This document shows, in pieces, positions 48,725 through 60,086 of a stretch of DNA of 64,000 nt. Numbering within the stretch: position 1 is the first letter of the stretch; the number at the start of each line of letters is the position of its first letter. Source of the DNA: Gnetum montanum. Taxonomy: Eukaryota; Streptophyta; Gnetopsida; Gnetales; Gnetaceae. A program made the position numbers and the translations under genes. The notes beneath the pieces are model-generated. The model was not told the DNA's origin and ran no database searches. It saw nothing but the letters and a program-made list of their open reading frames with translations. The stretch covers positions 484,772 through 548,771 of the forward strand of contig MNCI01005810.1 of assembly GCA_015680685.1 (NCBI GenBank), read 5' to 3'.

Positions 48725-49886
48725 TGAAACACCACAAAAATTTTGAGCTTAGTACTTGTCCAACACCAAGCAGGATAGACGACCACAGCTACATCTGGTG
48801 CTACACTTGGTGACTTCGGAGATCCGATGCTTAATTTTCACTAAGTATGCAATCCCGGCATAAATGCCCAGTGTATACGCCCAGTGTATACGCCCAAGTG
48901 TACATTCCCAGTGTATACGCTCAAAATCTTAGCGTATACGCCCAACGTGTACGCTCAAGTTCACAGCGTATACGCCTCACATGTACACCCAGCAGGTACA
49001 ACAAATGCATATGCCCAGCAATAAGATCCCCAAAGACAGCATGGAAATAGCACTCCAGAACAAGACTTGGCACAAGGTAGCAAACATCAGCGTATAAGCC
49101 CAGCACATCAGTGTGTACGCCCCAACGTATATGCCTAGTACCTCCAGCGTATACGCCTGCAGTCTACGCTCGTTGCAGATAGCGTATATGCCCAACAAAT
49201 GTAACATATTGTACACTTGTAAATTTTACGCTCTTGCACCCAGTCAACGTGCCACGTGTCTCCCAACCCGAGTCCACCATCAAAACCCTATATAAAAGCC
49301 CAATTTTTGCACTAAATCAAGGTCGGTTGGCAAAATTCCCAGAGCACACCAGAGAGAGCATAGATGCTATGAACTAGAGCATAAAACCTTTTATGCTAGA
49401 CAACCCTGTATGCTGAGCATACAGCCTCTACGCTGTGCTTATAGTGTGAACCAGCCACAATCATCCCTGCATCCACCGGGGCTTTTCGTCCACCTTGTGT
49501 TCCAGTCACAACTACGTTAGACCAGTGCATTGTACTTTCATTCTGTAATGCCATTGTTACATTTTCTTCCCAAAATCATTTACAGTTTCCATTAATTGTT
49601 GCATGTATTCTATTTTCGCTCATTTACATTATGCTCTGTTTGCATTGGTTACACTATTTATGCTTTGATTTACACCTGCTACGTTGTTTACGTATAGCCC
49701 AGTGTATAGCACTTCGGTGTATGTTTGGGGAAATCCTTGTTTAATCCACGTGTGGACGACCCAAGGTGCTCTACCTTCGTTCATTTCAACTCGCCCTCAG
49801 GCGAAGGTAGGGTCTTCTGTGTGCATCCTTTGATCCCACGGTCTCTATTTCCTTCCAGTTGGAGACCGATGATTTCGGACAGTATA
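48725..49886 (+). repeat. E2 3' LTR (1162 bp)
   Basis: Pairs with 32161-33308. TATAAAA at 49291-49297. It ends AGTATA, then GTGGG. Many GCGTATACGC words are changed to GTGTATACGC or GTATATGCC, i.e. loss of CpG. Confidence 0.95.
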
Positions 49887-49891
49887 GTGGG
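49887..49891. other. Target-site duplication of E2 (right)
   Basis: GTGGG, matches 32156-32160. Confidence 0.9.
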
Positions 49892-51899
49892 GTGTATTTT
49901 GAATGATCTTTACCTTTGAAGTTGTGTTTAGTGTATGCAGATCTCTCGGGTGCAGGTATGATAGGCTACGATGCTTGGCCTGGTTTGGGCACAGAATCAG
50001 CTGTAGGCATGGATGGTTTCTTGCTATTCTTGCTTCTGCTATTGCTATGTTTGGGCTTGACCTTAGTTTCCATAGCAGCCACCATGGTTGTTGGGGCCTT
50101 ACCCTTGTTCCTTTTTGCAAAACTGTTCTTGTAAGTGATGTAGGCCGGGTCTTTGCTCACCTCAGCTACGTCTTGTATGCTTTTGGTCTGAGCAAAAGCT
50201 TGGCTAAGTGAGTGTGGAGTGAGGTAATACAGTTAGGACTTGATAAAGCCATTCACCGCACCCTTAAAGACAGCTAACAAGTGAGCCTCTGTGATGGACT
50301 CATGGATTTCGTTAAGCGTTTCGCTCCAGCGTTGAATGAATTTTTTGACTAGTTCTAACGGGTCTTGTTTCACGCCCATCAGCTGATCCAATGTGGTTTC
50401 TGGCTTCAAGCTATATTTGAAGCAGGTCACAAAATAGGTCAAGAGTTCTTTCAAAGTTAAAATGGATGAACGTGGCAATGCACGGTACCAATCTAGGACT
50501 TTCTCGGCTAGGGATATGGTGAAGACGTGAATGATCATATGCAACCACTGTTGCAATAGCAAGGACTCTGACTAGAAAGTGACAAGATGTGTATTGGGAC
50601 CCCCTTCCCTATCATACTTCATGAAGTGTTGGAGGGACATCTTGGGTGGAAATATAAAAGTAGGGATTGCAGGGTTGACGGGGTAATCCTGATAGAAGTC
50701 CATGACTTGTACCGTATTGGACCCAATAGCTTTGAGGCATTTTACTTCCTTAATTAAGGTCTGGATAAGCTAAAATGCTTGGTCTAGACCCAGTGATGCT
50801 GTTGGTGGCTAAGGGACTACAGAGGAAACTCCCACATATGGTATGGTGACAGTGGCAATTTGACCCTTCAGGGGTGTTGTTAGGACCACCCCAGTAAAGG
50901 TGTTATCTGCATTGTCCACCACCTGATGGATGGTATTGTTGGAGTGGTAATAGTGGGTTGAGTCATTAGACAAGCCATTTGGATTACCAGTAGGATAGAC
51001 CATGGCCTCATGCCAGGATGTACCATTTGCGGGGTCAGATAGGCCTAAGGGCAAACATAGTGAAACATTTGCGATGGTTGTAGAATGGAAAGAGAAGCGA
51101 ACGGGGTCCACCACGTGGATGGGCCTGGGCCCACCATAGTGGGTAGAACAGATGCATAGGTAGGAATCAGCATAGGAGTTATGTGTAGTTGCAAAGTAGG
51201 TACTGTATGGGTATGCAGTAGGGTAGCCGTGATAGGCATGTTGTGCACTGTGCGAGCGTGCTGAGAAAGGGCTTGTGGCTACATAGTTGCTGTAGGGGTA
51301 ACCAAGGAATGGTGATGAAATGTTGGGAATGTAGCATGGCTACCCATTGCAGTTGCAGTTGTAGGCTGCTGAAGCATAGCCATAATGATAAAGGGGATGG
51401 TGATAGACAGTGGGTTGGCCCAGAAGGACTAGGTAGACGGGACAAGAACAGGGTTGGCCTAACCTCCCTCATCAGATTGGGAATTGAGTTCCTCCTACCC
51501 ATCTTGAAACGCGTCATCCTGGTTGGATGCTGTGTCTTGTTGCTCCCTAAGCCCAGTCAATTGGATTACTTAATCTAGAAGCCTTTGGTACACTTGTGTT
51601 AAAGGCAAAGAAATGCCCGAAGTAGGAATGAATTCCTCCCTGTTGCAGTAAGCAAACTCGAAGCTGCGTTTTCCCTTGAGTTCATGTAAATCCAAGGGTA
51701 GATTAGCCTACACCTTTGCACAGAGGAAACTATAATGCTCGTGTTTCTGGGCTAGTCCCTCAGGTCCTCAGTTTTGGATTCTGAGAGACCGGCATGCTTC
51801 CTGCATTGAATTTAGCCTTTGTTTAGCACCAATAGTGCCTTGGACCATGAAGGGCACCTCCACATTGAAGGCATCCACAGCGATGGTGGTGAAAGCCAT
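49892..51899 (-). pseudogene. gag: E3 gag, N-terminal and capsid part
   Basis: Right to left: start ATG near 51899 (MAFTTIAVDAFNVEVPFMVQ), N-terminal domain with LPLDLHELKGKRSFEFAY (about 51690), and a Pro/Gln-rich stretch (51500-50820). The capsid core from about 50800 has an intact frame at 50562-50233 containing LDWYRALPRSSILTLKELLT and FKYSLKPETTLDQL. It continues with a Lys/Ser-rich tail (SKDPAYITYKNS, 50160) up to the E2 insertion point. Many stops in the first half. The rest of gag is at 32155-31830. Confidence 0.82.
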
Positions 51900-51989
51900 T
51901 GCCAAGCAACTAATTATGCAAAAAATGAAAAAAGTGCAACAGATAGAATGATTGAAAAAGAAAAGTGACAAATGGGTAGCTTTACGTCT

Positions 51990-52870
51990 TGCCGAATTCC
52001 AGAGGAATCGTCAGGGCGACCGATCTGTACCACACAAAGCGTAAACAACCATAGAGGGTGTCACATCTATGCCTATGTATGATGAGGTATAGAGAACATG
52101 CTAGACTACCGTAGGGCAAGTTCATTTAACAAGCAATCAATAAGGATTTATGTCCCGTAGGATCCCGGAGGGACCGTTGAGGCAACCGATCTGCACCACA
52201 CAATGCGTAAACAACCTCAAAGGGTGTCATGTTTTCACCTACACTATCTAGGGTGTAGAACACGTGCAGGACTACTGTAAAATAAAAGGCAAGTTAAATT
52301 GCTATTGGAAGGCTTATTGTCTCAAAGGGTTCCGAAGGAACCATCGAGGCGATCGATCTACACCGTACAACACGTAAACAACCACAGATGGGTGTCGAGT
52401 CTATGCTAATGCAAGCTGAGGTATGGAAGGTGTACGAGAATACCATAAGATGAGAAAATTAACTAGCGACCAGGTAGGCTTTATGTCTCACAGGATCCCA
52501 GAGGGACCGTCAAAGCGACCATTCTATACCACACTAGATGGGGTACAGAACGCAAACAGGACAACCATAGGGTGGGCAAGCTAACTAGCAATTAGGCAGG
52601 CTTTTTATCTCATAGGATCCTGGAGGGATCGTCGAGGCGACCAGTCTGTACCACATAGGATGGGGTATAGAACACATGCAAGAAAATTATAGAATGAGCT
52701 AGTTAACTGGCAATTGGAGGCCTTGTGTTCTGTAGGGTTCTGGAGGAACCGTCGGGGTAACCGATCTGCACCACACAGAGCGTAAAAAACTGCAAGAGGG
52801 TGTCATGTTCACGCTCACATGTATCAGGGTGTAGAAGGCTCATAGAACTACCATGACATGCGACAAAGGC
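51990..52870 (-). repeat. E3 leader tandem array
   Basis: Six copies of a unit containing GGAGGGACCGTCGAGGCGAC near 52009, 52174, 52341, 52508, 52628 and 52747. Spacing is about 165-170 bp for the first three intervals and about 120 bp for the last two. It lies between the primer-binding site and gag. E1 has one matching copy (2065-2100). Confidence 0.85.
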
Positions 52871-52877
52871 ACCAAAA

Positions 52878-52896
52878 GGCCCTCCTCCTAGCACCA
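52878..52896 (-). promoter_or_regulatory. Primer-binding site of E3
   Basis: The reverse complement reads TGGTGCTAGGAGGAGGGCC, six bases inside the LTR end. Confidence 0.8.
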
Positions 52897-52902
52897 AAAA
52901 AC

Positions 52903-54642
52903 TATAGCGACCGAAAACGTCAGCGGCTGGAAGAATGCCAGGGGTTGGCAGACACGATAGTTCCAACCCTGAATCCGTAAGAGGGCGGTGCTAGGTGTGT
53001 GCAGACACAGGGTGCCTTGAATGGTCTGGTCGATCAAACAGGGACTTACATCGGTGTCAATATAGCCTTTTTGCAATGTAGATAATGCGAAATGCAAGAT
53101 AATGCTTTTGGGTAAATAAAGCAGAAAAGAAACTATAAAAGTGCAATAGTAATACAAAATAATGCTTAAAGATGAACAAAACAGAAAATAATGCAAAGAA
53201 ATGAGACAGAAAATGGGGGATAAAGTAAAGTATTGTTAAAAACATGCACCGCTCCAAAGCTACAAACTCGTCCGGTCAGGATGGATGCAATTATCTACCC
53301 AGCATGACAGAGTGCAGAAATCCTAGGAGCAACTGAGGCATGCCAAAAAAAAAGAAAAGAGCTATGTTCTTGAACATAGCCTTTATGTACAAACAATGTG
53401 GGGCTCTACCAAGGTGGTAGAATGGAGACGGGGATCTCCCGCCAACCAGAAGAGACTCTCTGTTTATAGTGTTAGATAGATGACTTTGATTATTAAAACG
53501 CTGGTGAGAGGGAAGATCTTTGTTTGAGAATTTCAAGGTTCCCACTTCTTGGAAGCTACTTGTTTCTAGAAAGATGCAAACTCTTTCAAATTTTCCAACT
53601 TTACAAATTGCTGACTCTTTCAAATTGTGGGTATCTTTCCTCTTTCTTTTAGTAAAACACTACGGACTAGTTATATGTTGTTTGTTGGGATATTTATAGG
53701 GCTGAAGGTAAGAAATAAAGGGTGGTTTTAATGCTACATGCCGCAAATTTGTGTTATCTTACTAGTGCTACTCGAGCCATCTGTGACCATTGGGCTTATC
53801 ATACCATTGTGATGTGGGCCTTCCATGCAATAACTGTGATTTTACTATGCTGCAATCACATCGCCAGCATTTGGAGACGTGTCCCAACGCTCTAATTAGG
53901 TGGGATGCATTGATGTCGCAAAACCACCTGTATGCCTCTCTGTGCTTTGTGACGTAGTCTGCATAGCATAGCACCTTGTCGCACATCCTACAGTCTGTTA
54001 CATGCTTGCTACGCTATGTAGCGTAGCATCCTACCTTAGTTGCAAGAGTTTTGTCGATTTTCAGACTTTCTCCCATGGTGCAAGTCTTGCAAACTCCGTT
54101 GACTCCACCTTTCGAACTACCTTCTGTCTCTTTCATAGGATTGCTACACCTTGCTGCGCCATGTAGCTCAGCGTAGCGTAGCAGCAGACATGGTCTACCA
54201 CTTCCTGATAAAAAGGGACATCACTGCAGAACTTGAAATCGGGTGAGGGGAGTGGGTAGTGAAGTCGCTACTTTGCTATGCTGCGTGACATTGCGTAGCA
54301 TAGCACTTCGTTTTGCCATCATTTTCTGAAGCTTGCTACGCTACATAGCATAGCATAGTGTAGCAGGCTTTGTGAGTTAGAAAACTTGCCAAACTATTTC
54401 TTGTGCATCCAGGTTGCTACCGTTGATTCTGCACACTGTTCCTGAGTAGGCTACCAATTGTTTAGGGTGATTTGGTGGGAGAGCAGGATGGTACAGAACC
54501 TATCCATGCTCAAAGTAGAAAATTTGCCGAACTGGCCAATGTAGGCTCAGAACGTTCTTTTCCTAATCAACTACCATCGTGCTATGTGAACTGCAAGATC
54601 TTGGTGAAGCAAGGATGACCCCGCATTTTTTAGGGTGTTTCA
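52903..54642 (-). repeat. E3 5' LTR (1740 bp)
   Basis: Pairs with 18289-20017. The outer end on the + strand is GGGTGTTTCA followed by GGGAG. The inner end has lost the canonical TG (TATAGCGACC on the + strand). TATAAATA (reverse) at 53691-53698. Palindromes of TACGCTATGTAGCGTAGCA type at 54008-54030, 54270-54305 and 54335-54365. Confidence 0.9.
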
Positions 54643-54647
54643 GGGAG
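54643..54647. other. Target-site duplication of E3 (right)
   Basis: GGGAG, matches 18284-18288. Confidence 0.85.
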
Positions 54648-54839
54648 GAACAGGATGTTCACTTCAAAGTAGCTAAGCTAGTCAAGACAAATGCCTTGGA
54701 ATGATGCAGGGTTTTGCTTCCACGGTGAAACGCACCTCTGGCCAGCATCCCCCTAGTATGCATCCTGCAAACATAGTAGAAAGAAAACCAGGAGAAACAA
54801 CCATGATGCAAAACAAAGGAAAATTCTTGGTCGCTACAG

Positions 54840-55385
54840 ATGTTGTTGAAGTGATGGACATCTTTTCTGGTGTATGATGTCCAAAGTAGGAAGGCCAGTA
54901 GTAGCTTTGGCAGCATTAGCATGGAGGAGCTAGTATCAAATGAGCTAGGAGTTACTGTGAGTGCGGATGCCCTAGAATCCCTGCTAAAGACATGCATTCT
55001 TAGTTCAGCCATGAGACCGGTTACCTCAACAACCAAACATTTTTTGAGCCTAGATGCTGGTAGGTGCTGGAGGTTAACAGTATTGTGGCTGGGCCACAAT
55101 ACTGCTAGAACTCCAATAGCGGGTACTAACCAAGGAACTACTGTCAAGACGATGGGTCGTGGTGATGGTAGGTCCAGAGGGTCAATCATATGTCATATGA
55201 CATCTCTAGAGGATCAACAAGATGTCAAGAGTAGTAGTGTTGTATATTTTCCAGATCGTGTTGGCATTGCATCATGGACTGCATTCTGGAACTACAATGT
55301 CCCACCCCATGTTGGCACTATGCATGCTCATTTAATGTGTACTGGTGTAGATGCATGCGAGGGATGTGCCACGAACCCAGTTTAA
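54840..55385 (+). CDS. E4 antisense ORF between integrase and 3' end (unknown, open from 54870)
   Basis: 171 codons open on the strand opposite to E4. Segments SSAMRPV, TVLWLGHNTARTP and GTTVKTMGRGDGRSRGS match the decayed E3 region 20520-21016. C-terminal part: VYFPDRVGIASW, NYNVPPHVGTMHAH. No domain is recognised. An overlapping - strand frame of 176 codons (55189-54659) is also open, so the coding strand is uncertain. The position corresponds to that of antisense ORFs described in some Tat elements. Confidence 0.4.
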
Positions 55386-55750
55386 GGTCCTAGTAGATCA
55401 TGTGTAGGTTTAATGTCCCAAAAGACCATCGTGCTATTTTAAGGTCCCAGCAGACCGTATGTTGTGCTAGTTTAAAGTCCTAGCAGACTGCTATGCTAGT
55501 TTTTCATCGTAGTAGATGGTGGATGAACTAGTTTAAGGTCCTAACAAACTGTCTATGCTAGTTTATAGTCATAGAAAACTATCTATGCTAGTTTATAGTC
55601 ATAGCGGACTATCTCTACCAGTTTATAATCATAGAGGACTGTCTGTGCCAGTTTATAATCATAGTAGACTATCTGTGCCAGTTTTACGTCGTAGCAGATG
55701 TTAGTAAAGCTATGCCAGTTTTACATCATAGCAGATGTTTTCTTATATGC
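55380..55750 (-). repeat. E4 minisatellite array after integrase
   Basis: About ten units of 35-45 bp such as GCTAGTTTATAGTCATAGCGGAC and GCCAGTTTTACGTCGTAGCAGA. Very similar to E3 21017-21290. Confidence 0.88.
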
Positions 55751-55759
55751 TCCATGCAT

Positions 55760-56830
55760 CTATATGTAGTACAACTTGAGGTATGAGTGATTCACTAGGT
55801 TTGCAAACTCGTTGGCATCCATGTCTACCAGCTTGAAGGCTTTATTCTCAAAGGCTTTTGTGACCATGTATGGACCTTCCCAGTTGGCTAAGAATTTATT
55901 CATATGTTCACGGACAGTCTTGTGAACAAGGTCTCCCTTTTTTATAGGTCATTGATGTGGATTTGCATGGTGTTTTTGCCATTTGTTGTTCTGGTAATGC
56001 TCTATGCGACCCAATGTTTGCACACGCTCCTCCTCTATTGAGTCAAGATTGATGATCCATGACTCATTGTTCTGGGCTTTTCTTACGACATTGGATAGGA
56101 TCATCCAGAGTGATGGTACCTACAACTCTAGAGGTAACATAGCTTCAGATCCATAAATGAGACTGTAAGGAGTCTTACCTGTCGTAATCTTGCATGTCAT
56201 CCTATAAGCCCATAGCACATAGAGGATTTGATCATGCTATTACCTCTTACCATTGTTGAGCATCCTTTTCAGCAAGTTGATGATGGAATTATTTGTAGCC
56301 TCTACTTTTCCATGTTCCTATGGGTAATATGGTGAGGAGAATGATTTCTTGATGCCGAGATTGTTGCAGAAGGTTCAAGTTTCCACACTACTGAACTATG
56401 GCCCATTGTCAGTCATAATAGTCATGGGAATCACAAACCTTGTCACAATGTTGTCCAAGATGAAGTGGCAAATCTGCTGAGATATAGTTTTCCTTAGGGG
56501 AATAGCTTCCACCCACTTGGTAAAATACTCAGTGGCTGTGATGATGAAGCTATGCCCTGCGGAAAACTTAGGTGTGACAGGCCCTATGAGGTCTAATCCC
56601 CATCGCTGGAAAGGCCACGTGATCTACGTCGGGTGCAGCTCTATAGGTGAAACATGTATGAGATTTGCATATATTTGGCACATGTTACATGTTTTGAATT
56701 TTGATAGGCAATCATGCTCCATGTGAGGCCAATAGTACCCTAGATGCCTAATTTTTTTAGCCATAGCTCTAGGTGCTATGTGTCCACCACATAGTCTCTC
56801 ATGCATCTCATTAACAACCTTCTACACTTC
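55760..56830 (-). pseudogene. int: E4 integrase, degenerate
   Basis: Zinc domain at 56806-56700 (ERLCGGHIAPRAM, LGYYWPHMEHD, KTCNMCQ). Core with WGLDLIG near 56600, TDNGP (about 56415) and a damaged third motif near 56340. The C-terminal part is at about 56240-55765, ending in a segment like FANLVNHSYLKLYYI. Stops in several places. Confidence 0.82.
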
Positions 56831-56994
56831 CCCCTCATTTACACATGCTAGCAATATCTTGTCATAGGAGCACCTATACAAGGTGTTGTCTCCCATGAGC
56901 ACATATTTTTGAGCATGCTTACGTATCACATCTCTCTAGGTAGATTTCAATCCACTTGGGGGTTCGTTGTGTTGCAGGTAGGCTTTAATGTTGG

Positions 56995-57480
56995 CGTATC
57001 ACTCTTGGGCATTCGTAGCATTGATAGAGGCTACATGTACCACCTGAGTGATAGGCTCAGTGCACTTGGTAATTGAGGTTAGTAACCTTGCAAACAAGTG
57101 TGGCAGAATATTTAGTGTGAGGGTGGCTAAGGCATCTGCAACAATGTTTTCATTGCATGGCACATGTTGCACATCCATAGTTGCAAACTGCTTTAGTAGG
57201 CTTTTTGCTAGGTCGCAGTAGGGTTGTAGGTATGTAGCTTTGCAAGCATATACCTTAGTGATTTGATTCACAACTAGTTATGAATCTCTGTGAATCACTA
57301 GGTGTTGTATGCGTAGTGATTGGGTAGTTGAGAGGCCTCTGAGTAGCCCCTCATACTCTACCACATTGTTCATGCAAGGGAATGTAAAGTGATAACCAAA
57401 AGGTTGCATTTCCCTAGAGGGGAACGTAATGATGGCAACTGTACTACCTCCTCGCATGGTCGAGGCACCGTAAAAATGTA
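56995..57480 (-). pseudogene. E4 second RNase H, degenerate
   Basis: Right to left: NNVVEYEGLLRGL-like segment (about 57365), a GDS-like segment changed to DS (57280), MNQITKVYACKATYLQPYCD (57271 onward) and NIVADALATLTLNILPHLF (about 57140). Same architecture as E2 and E3. Confidence 0.75.
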
Positions 57481-57559
57481 AAGTAGCTTCAAAATGCGAT
57501 GGGACAGTGTTGATAGTGCTAACATGCTCGTTTTGGAATTCGGGATCTATGGTTGCCTA

Positions 57560-59230
57560 GTCATCAATGGGTGAGACCATAAATTGCGTCGCTATGGCTT
57601 GGCCCTTTGTTGATGACTGGCTCACATAGTGCAAGTCAAATTCTATGGTTATTACTTTCCACTGGGCTATCCTACTACTTTTGTACAGATTATTCGTGAT
57701 AGCCTAGAGTATGTTGCTTTTGCAAATAATGTTAATGTTACTGCAAAATAGGTAATGCCTCCACTTTTTTAATGTAAACACTAAGGCAAGGCAATTCCTC
57801 TCCTCCTTGTTGTACTTCACATCATACGCTATTAATGCATGACTCATATAGTACACTAGTATCTCACATCTGTCGTCTCATTTCTGACATAATAGTGCTA
57901 CGATAGATGTGTCGAAGGTGGTAAGGTAGATGAAGAAAGGCTTATCCCTCTGTGGTGGGTAAATAGTTGGGAGGTGCAACAGCTCTTTCTTCATGTCATC
58001 AAAGTCTTGTTGGCACTGAGTTATCCATTTGAAGTTAACCCCTTTCTTTAGAAGATTTTGCATGGGGTGTAACTTATCAGTTAACTTGGCTATAGACCTT
58101 CAGATGAACTATACCCTACCTTGTAACACACATAATTCTTTAAGATTTGTAGGAGGTGCTAGGTTGACAATGGCCTTAACTTTGTCAGGATCCACCCGTA
58201 TTCTAGCTTCCAATACTACAAACCCTAACATGCATTTGGTTCTCACCCTGAAGAAACACTTCTTAGGATTGAGGAAAAAATCATGCATTTGACAACACTT
58301 GAGGACTACCCCTAGATCACGTGGGTGATCAGTGGCTTCTCTGGATTTGACTGCTATATCATCCACATAGTCATTTAGCATTTCTAAGATGTAGTCACTA
58401 AAGATGTAAGTTATGGCTCGTTGGTAGGTCGCTCTGGTGTTCTTGAGTCCAAAAGGAATCATAGTGTAATAAAAGGTATCCCATGGGGTCATGAAGGTTG
58501 TTGTTAACTGATGCTCTGGGTTGATGCAAATTTTATTGTAGCTAGAGAAACCATCCATGAAGGATAACGGAGCATGACCAGCCATAGTGTCAATGAGTTA
58601 ATCGATGCTCGGAAGTGGGAAATCGTCTTTGATCGTTGCTTTATTTAGATCTTGGAAGTCTATACAGATCCGTGTTCCTCCCATTTTCTTAGAAACTACA
58701 ACGATGTTGGACACCCATTCAGAGTAATCAACTGCCTAGATGAAACCAGCTTGGTATAGCTTGGTGATTTCATCCTGCAAAGCCAGTGCAATTTCTAGTT
58801 TAACCTTACGAGCCTTTTGCTTGATTGCTTTCATGCTCAGGTCTAAGACGATGTTGTGTTTTATCAGCCTCAGGTCTAAACCTGGCATATCATTGTATGA
58901 CCATGCAAAGACTTTGATGTTGTCTTGCAGAACCTTGGCTACATCTTTGTGCATTTGTGAATCTAGGAGGGAGCTAAGTTTTAACGTTCTTACTTCCCCC
59001 TTGGACATGGTCACAGGCGTCTCAATGAGAGGGTCATCAATTACATCCCCAGCCTCTAAATCTAAGGTTGGGACCAGATGCTCAGGCCAGTCTGGGGATG
59101 TTTCTAAGGATTCCACGCTACTAACTGCGGGTGATTTCCAATCTATTAGTTCTAGGTTCAGTTGTCTCACGAGCTTGCCATGTCGTCTTGCTAAAGCTAG
59201 AGGTGAAGAGAGATCATGATGGATTTTCAT
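57560..59230 (-). pseudogene. pol: E4 reverse transcriptase and RNase H, degenerate
   Basis: Start ATG 59230 (MKIHHDLSSPLAL), open to 58736: DLEAGDVIDDPLIETPVTM, then FAWSYNDMPGLDLRL. RT continues at 58585-58109 with LSFMDGFSSYNKICI, MIPFGLKNTRATYQRAITYI and YVDD (about 58365). RNase H at 58063-57760 (TIYPPQRDKPFFIYLTTFDT). Stops at about 58735, 58590 and 58080. A splice-acceptor-like site lies directly upstream. Confidence 0.88.
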
Positions 59231-59240
59231 TTTTGCTCAA

Positions 59241-59265
59241 CCTGCCAAAATGAAATGAAAGTCTA
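59241..59265 (-). promoter_or_regulatory. Splice-acceptor-like site before the E4 RT start
   Basis: CTTTCATTTCATTTTGGCAG then GTTGAGCAAAA and the ATG at 59230. Counterpart of E3 24770-24795. Confidence 0.5.
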
Positions 59266-59339
59266 GTTAAGAGGTACTTGTTTGTAATAATCATGTCTAA
59301 TGAAAATTTTCAAAACAACAATGAGAAGTATGATGCAAT

Positions 59340-59720
59340 GTTAAAACTTTCTAGTTTAAGTCATGCTGGAACGCTAAGATGCAAAGATGTAAAACCACTG
59401 AAAATGTAAAACTACCAATGTACAAATGCGAAGTTGCTAGTTTAGTGTCATTGCGGATTATTTAGATATAAAATACAAAATTGCTAGTATATAAAATGAA
59501 AAGTTGTTGGTGTAAAGGCACGAAACTATTGATGCAAAAATGTGAAACTGCTAGTTTAGTTTCATTGTAGACTATGAAAGCGTAGAAGATTGAGACTGCT
59601 AGTTTAAACTATTTTCAGACTGCTAACTAGAGTGAAACTATACACTAAGAGTGCTAGTTTAATGTCTTTTTGGACCGCTAACTTTGAAACTATGCTGGGG
59701 TTGCTAGTTTAAGGTCTTTT
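59340..59720 (-). repeat. E4 minisatellite array before RT
   Basis: Units such as GCTAGTTTAGTGTCATTGCGG and GCTAGTTTAAGGTCTTTTTGGACC at irregular spacing (59430, 59550, 59600, 59660, 59702). Confidence 0.75.
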
Positions 59721-59884
59721 TGGACCACTAAATGAATATATGTATATTTTTTCATTTCTAGGAAAGAAAATAGTTAGCTTGAAGCGTGCCAAGATTTTTC
59801 ACCCAGATTCACCTGTGTTAATGCCAACAGTGCTACGATGTCATGGCGATCATGCTACGCTGCATGGCATACTCCGTATCAAAT

Positions 59885-59940
59885 GGAGAGAGAGAATGGA
59901 AAGTTTCCCATTTTTACCATTACAGCTATAAATAGGAGTT
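59885..59940 (+). promoter_or_regulatory. Probable promoter of the E4 antisense gene
   Basis: GAGAGAGAATGGAAAGTTTC, a T-rich stretch and GCTATAAATAGG (TATA box 59927-59934), 160 bp before the ATG at 60087. The same arrangement as E3 25441-25490. Confidence 0.65.
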
Positions 59941-60086
59941 AACCTCTAGTAAGTTCGTTATTTTCACTGTAACATTGCAAAGCCCACATTCGGAGCATAA
60001 AACAATTTCGAAGTGCAGAGTGATTGTACCCATAGAGAGCAAGGTGGTTTTTACATAACAGCAAGGAAGATTCGGTAAGAAAAATG

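Larger units (their letters stand above)
32161..49886 (+). mobile_element. E2: youngest, nearly complete Tat-type element inside E3 gag
   Basis: It is bounded by LTRs 32161-33308 and 48725-49886 and by a GTGGG target duplication (32156-32160 and 49887-49891). It contains a primer-binding site, gag, Pro-rich linker with protease, repeat array, antisense gene on the - strand, repeat array, RT-RNaseH, aRNaseH-integrase, repeat array and polypurine tract. Length is 17.7 kb. Coding regions are broken by a few stops and a frameshift, and the second integrase catalytic aspartate is changed to asparagine, so this copy is probably not autonomous. Its two LTRs differ at about 8 of the first 130 bases, all transitions (hand count). 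Confidence 0.95.
18289..54642 (-). mobile_element. E3: complete Tat-type element nested in E4 and split by E2
   Basis: Both LTRs are present (52903-54642 is the 5' LTR, 18289-20017 the 3' LTR on the - strand), and GGGAG flanks the element at 18284-18288 and 54643-54647. Internal order from right to left: primer-binding site, tandem-repeat leader, gag (interrupted by E2), protease, repeat, antisense gene, repeat, RT-RNaseH, aRNaseH, integrase, repeat array, 3' ORF region and polypurine tract. The length without E2 is about 18.6 kb. A hand count over the first ~160 bp of the two LTRs gives about 22 differences, nearly all transitions, so it is older than E2, as the nesting requires. Confidence 0.92.

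Noticed and set aside
54659-55189. 176-codon - strand frame in the E4 3' region
   Set aside because: Not excluded, but the overlapping + strand frame shows the better match to E3; I kept only that one as a tentative feature.
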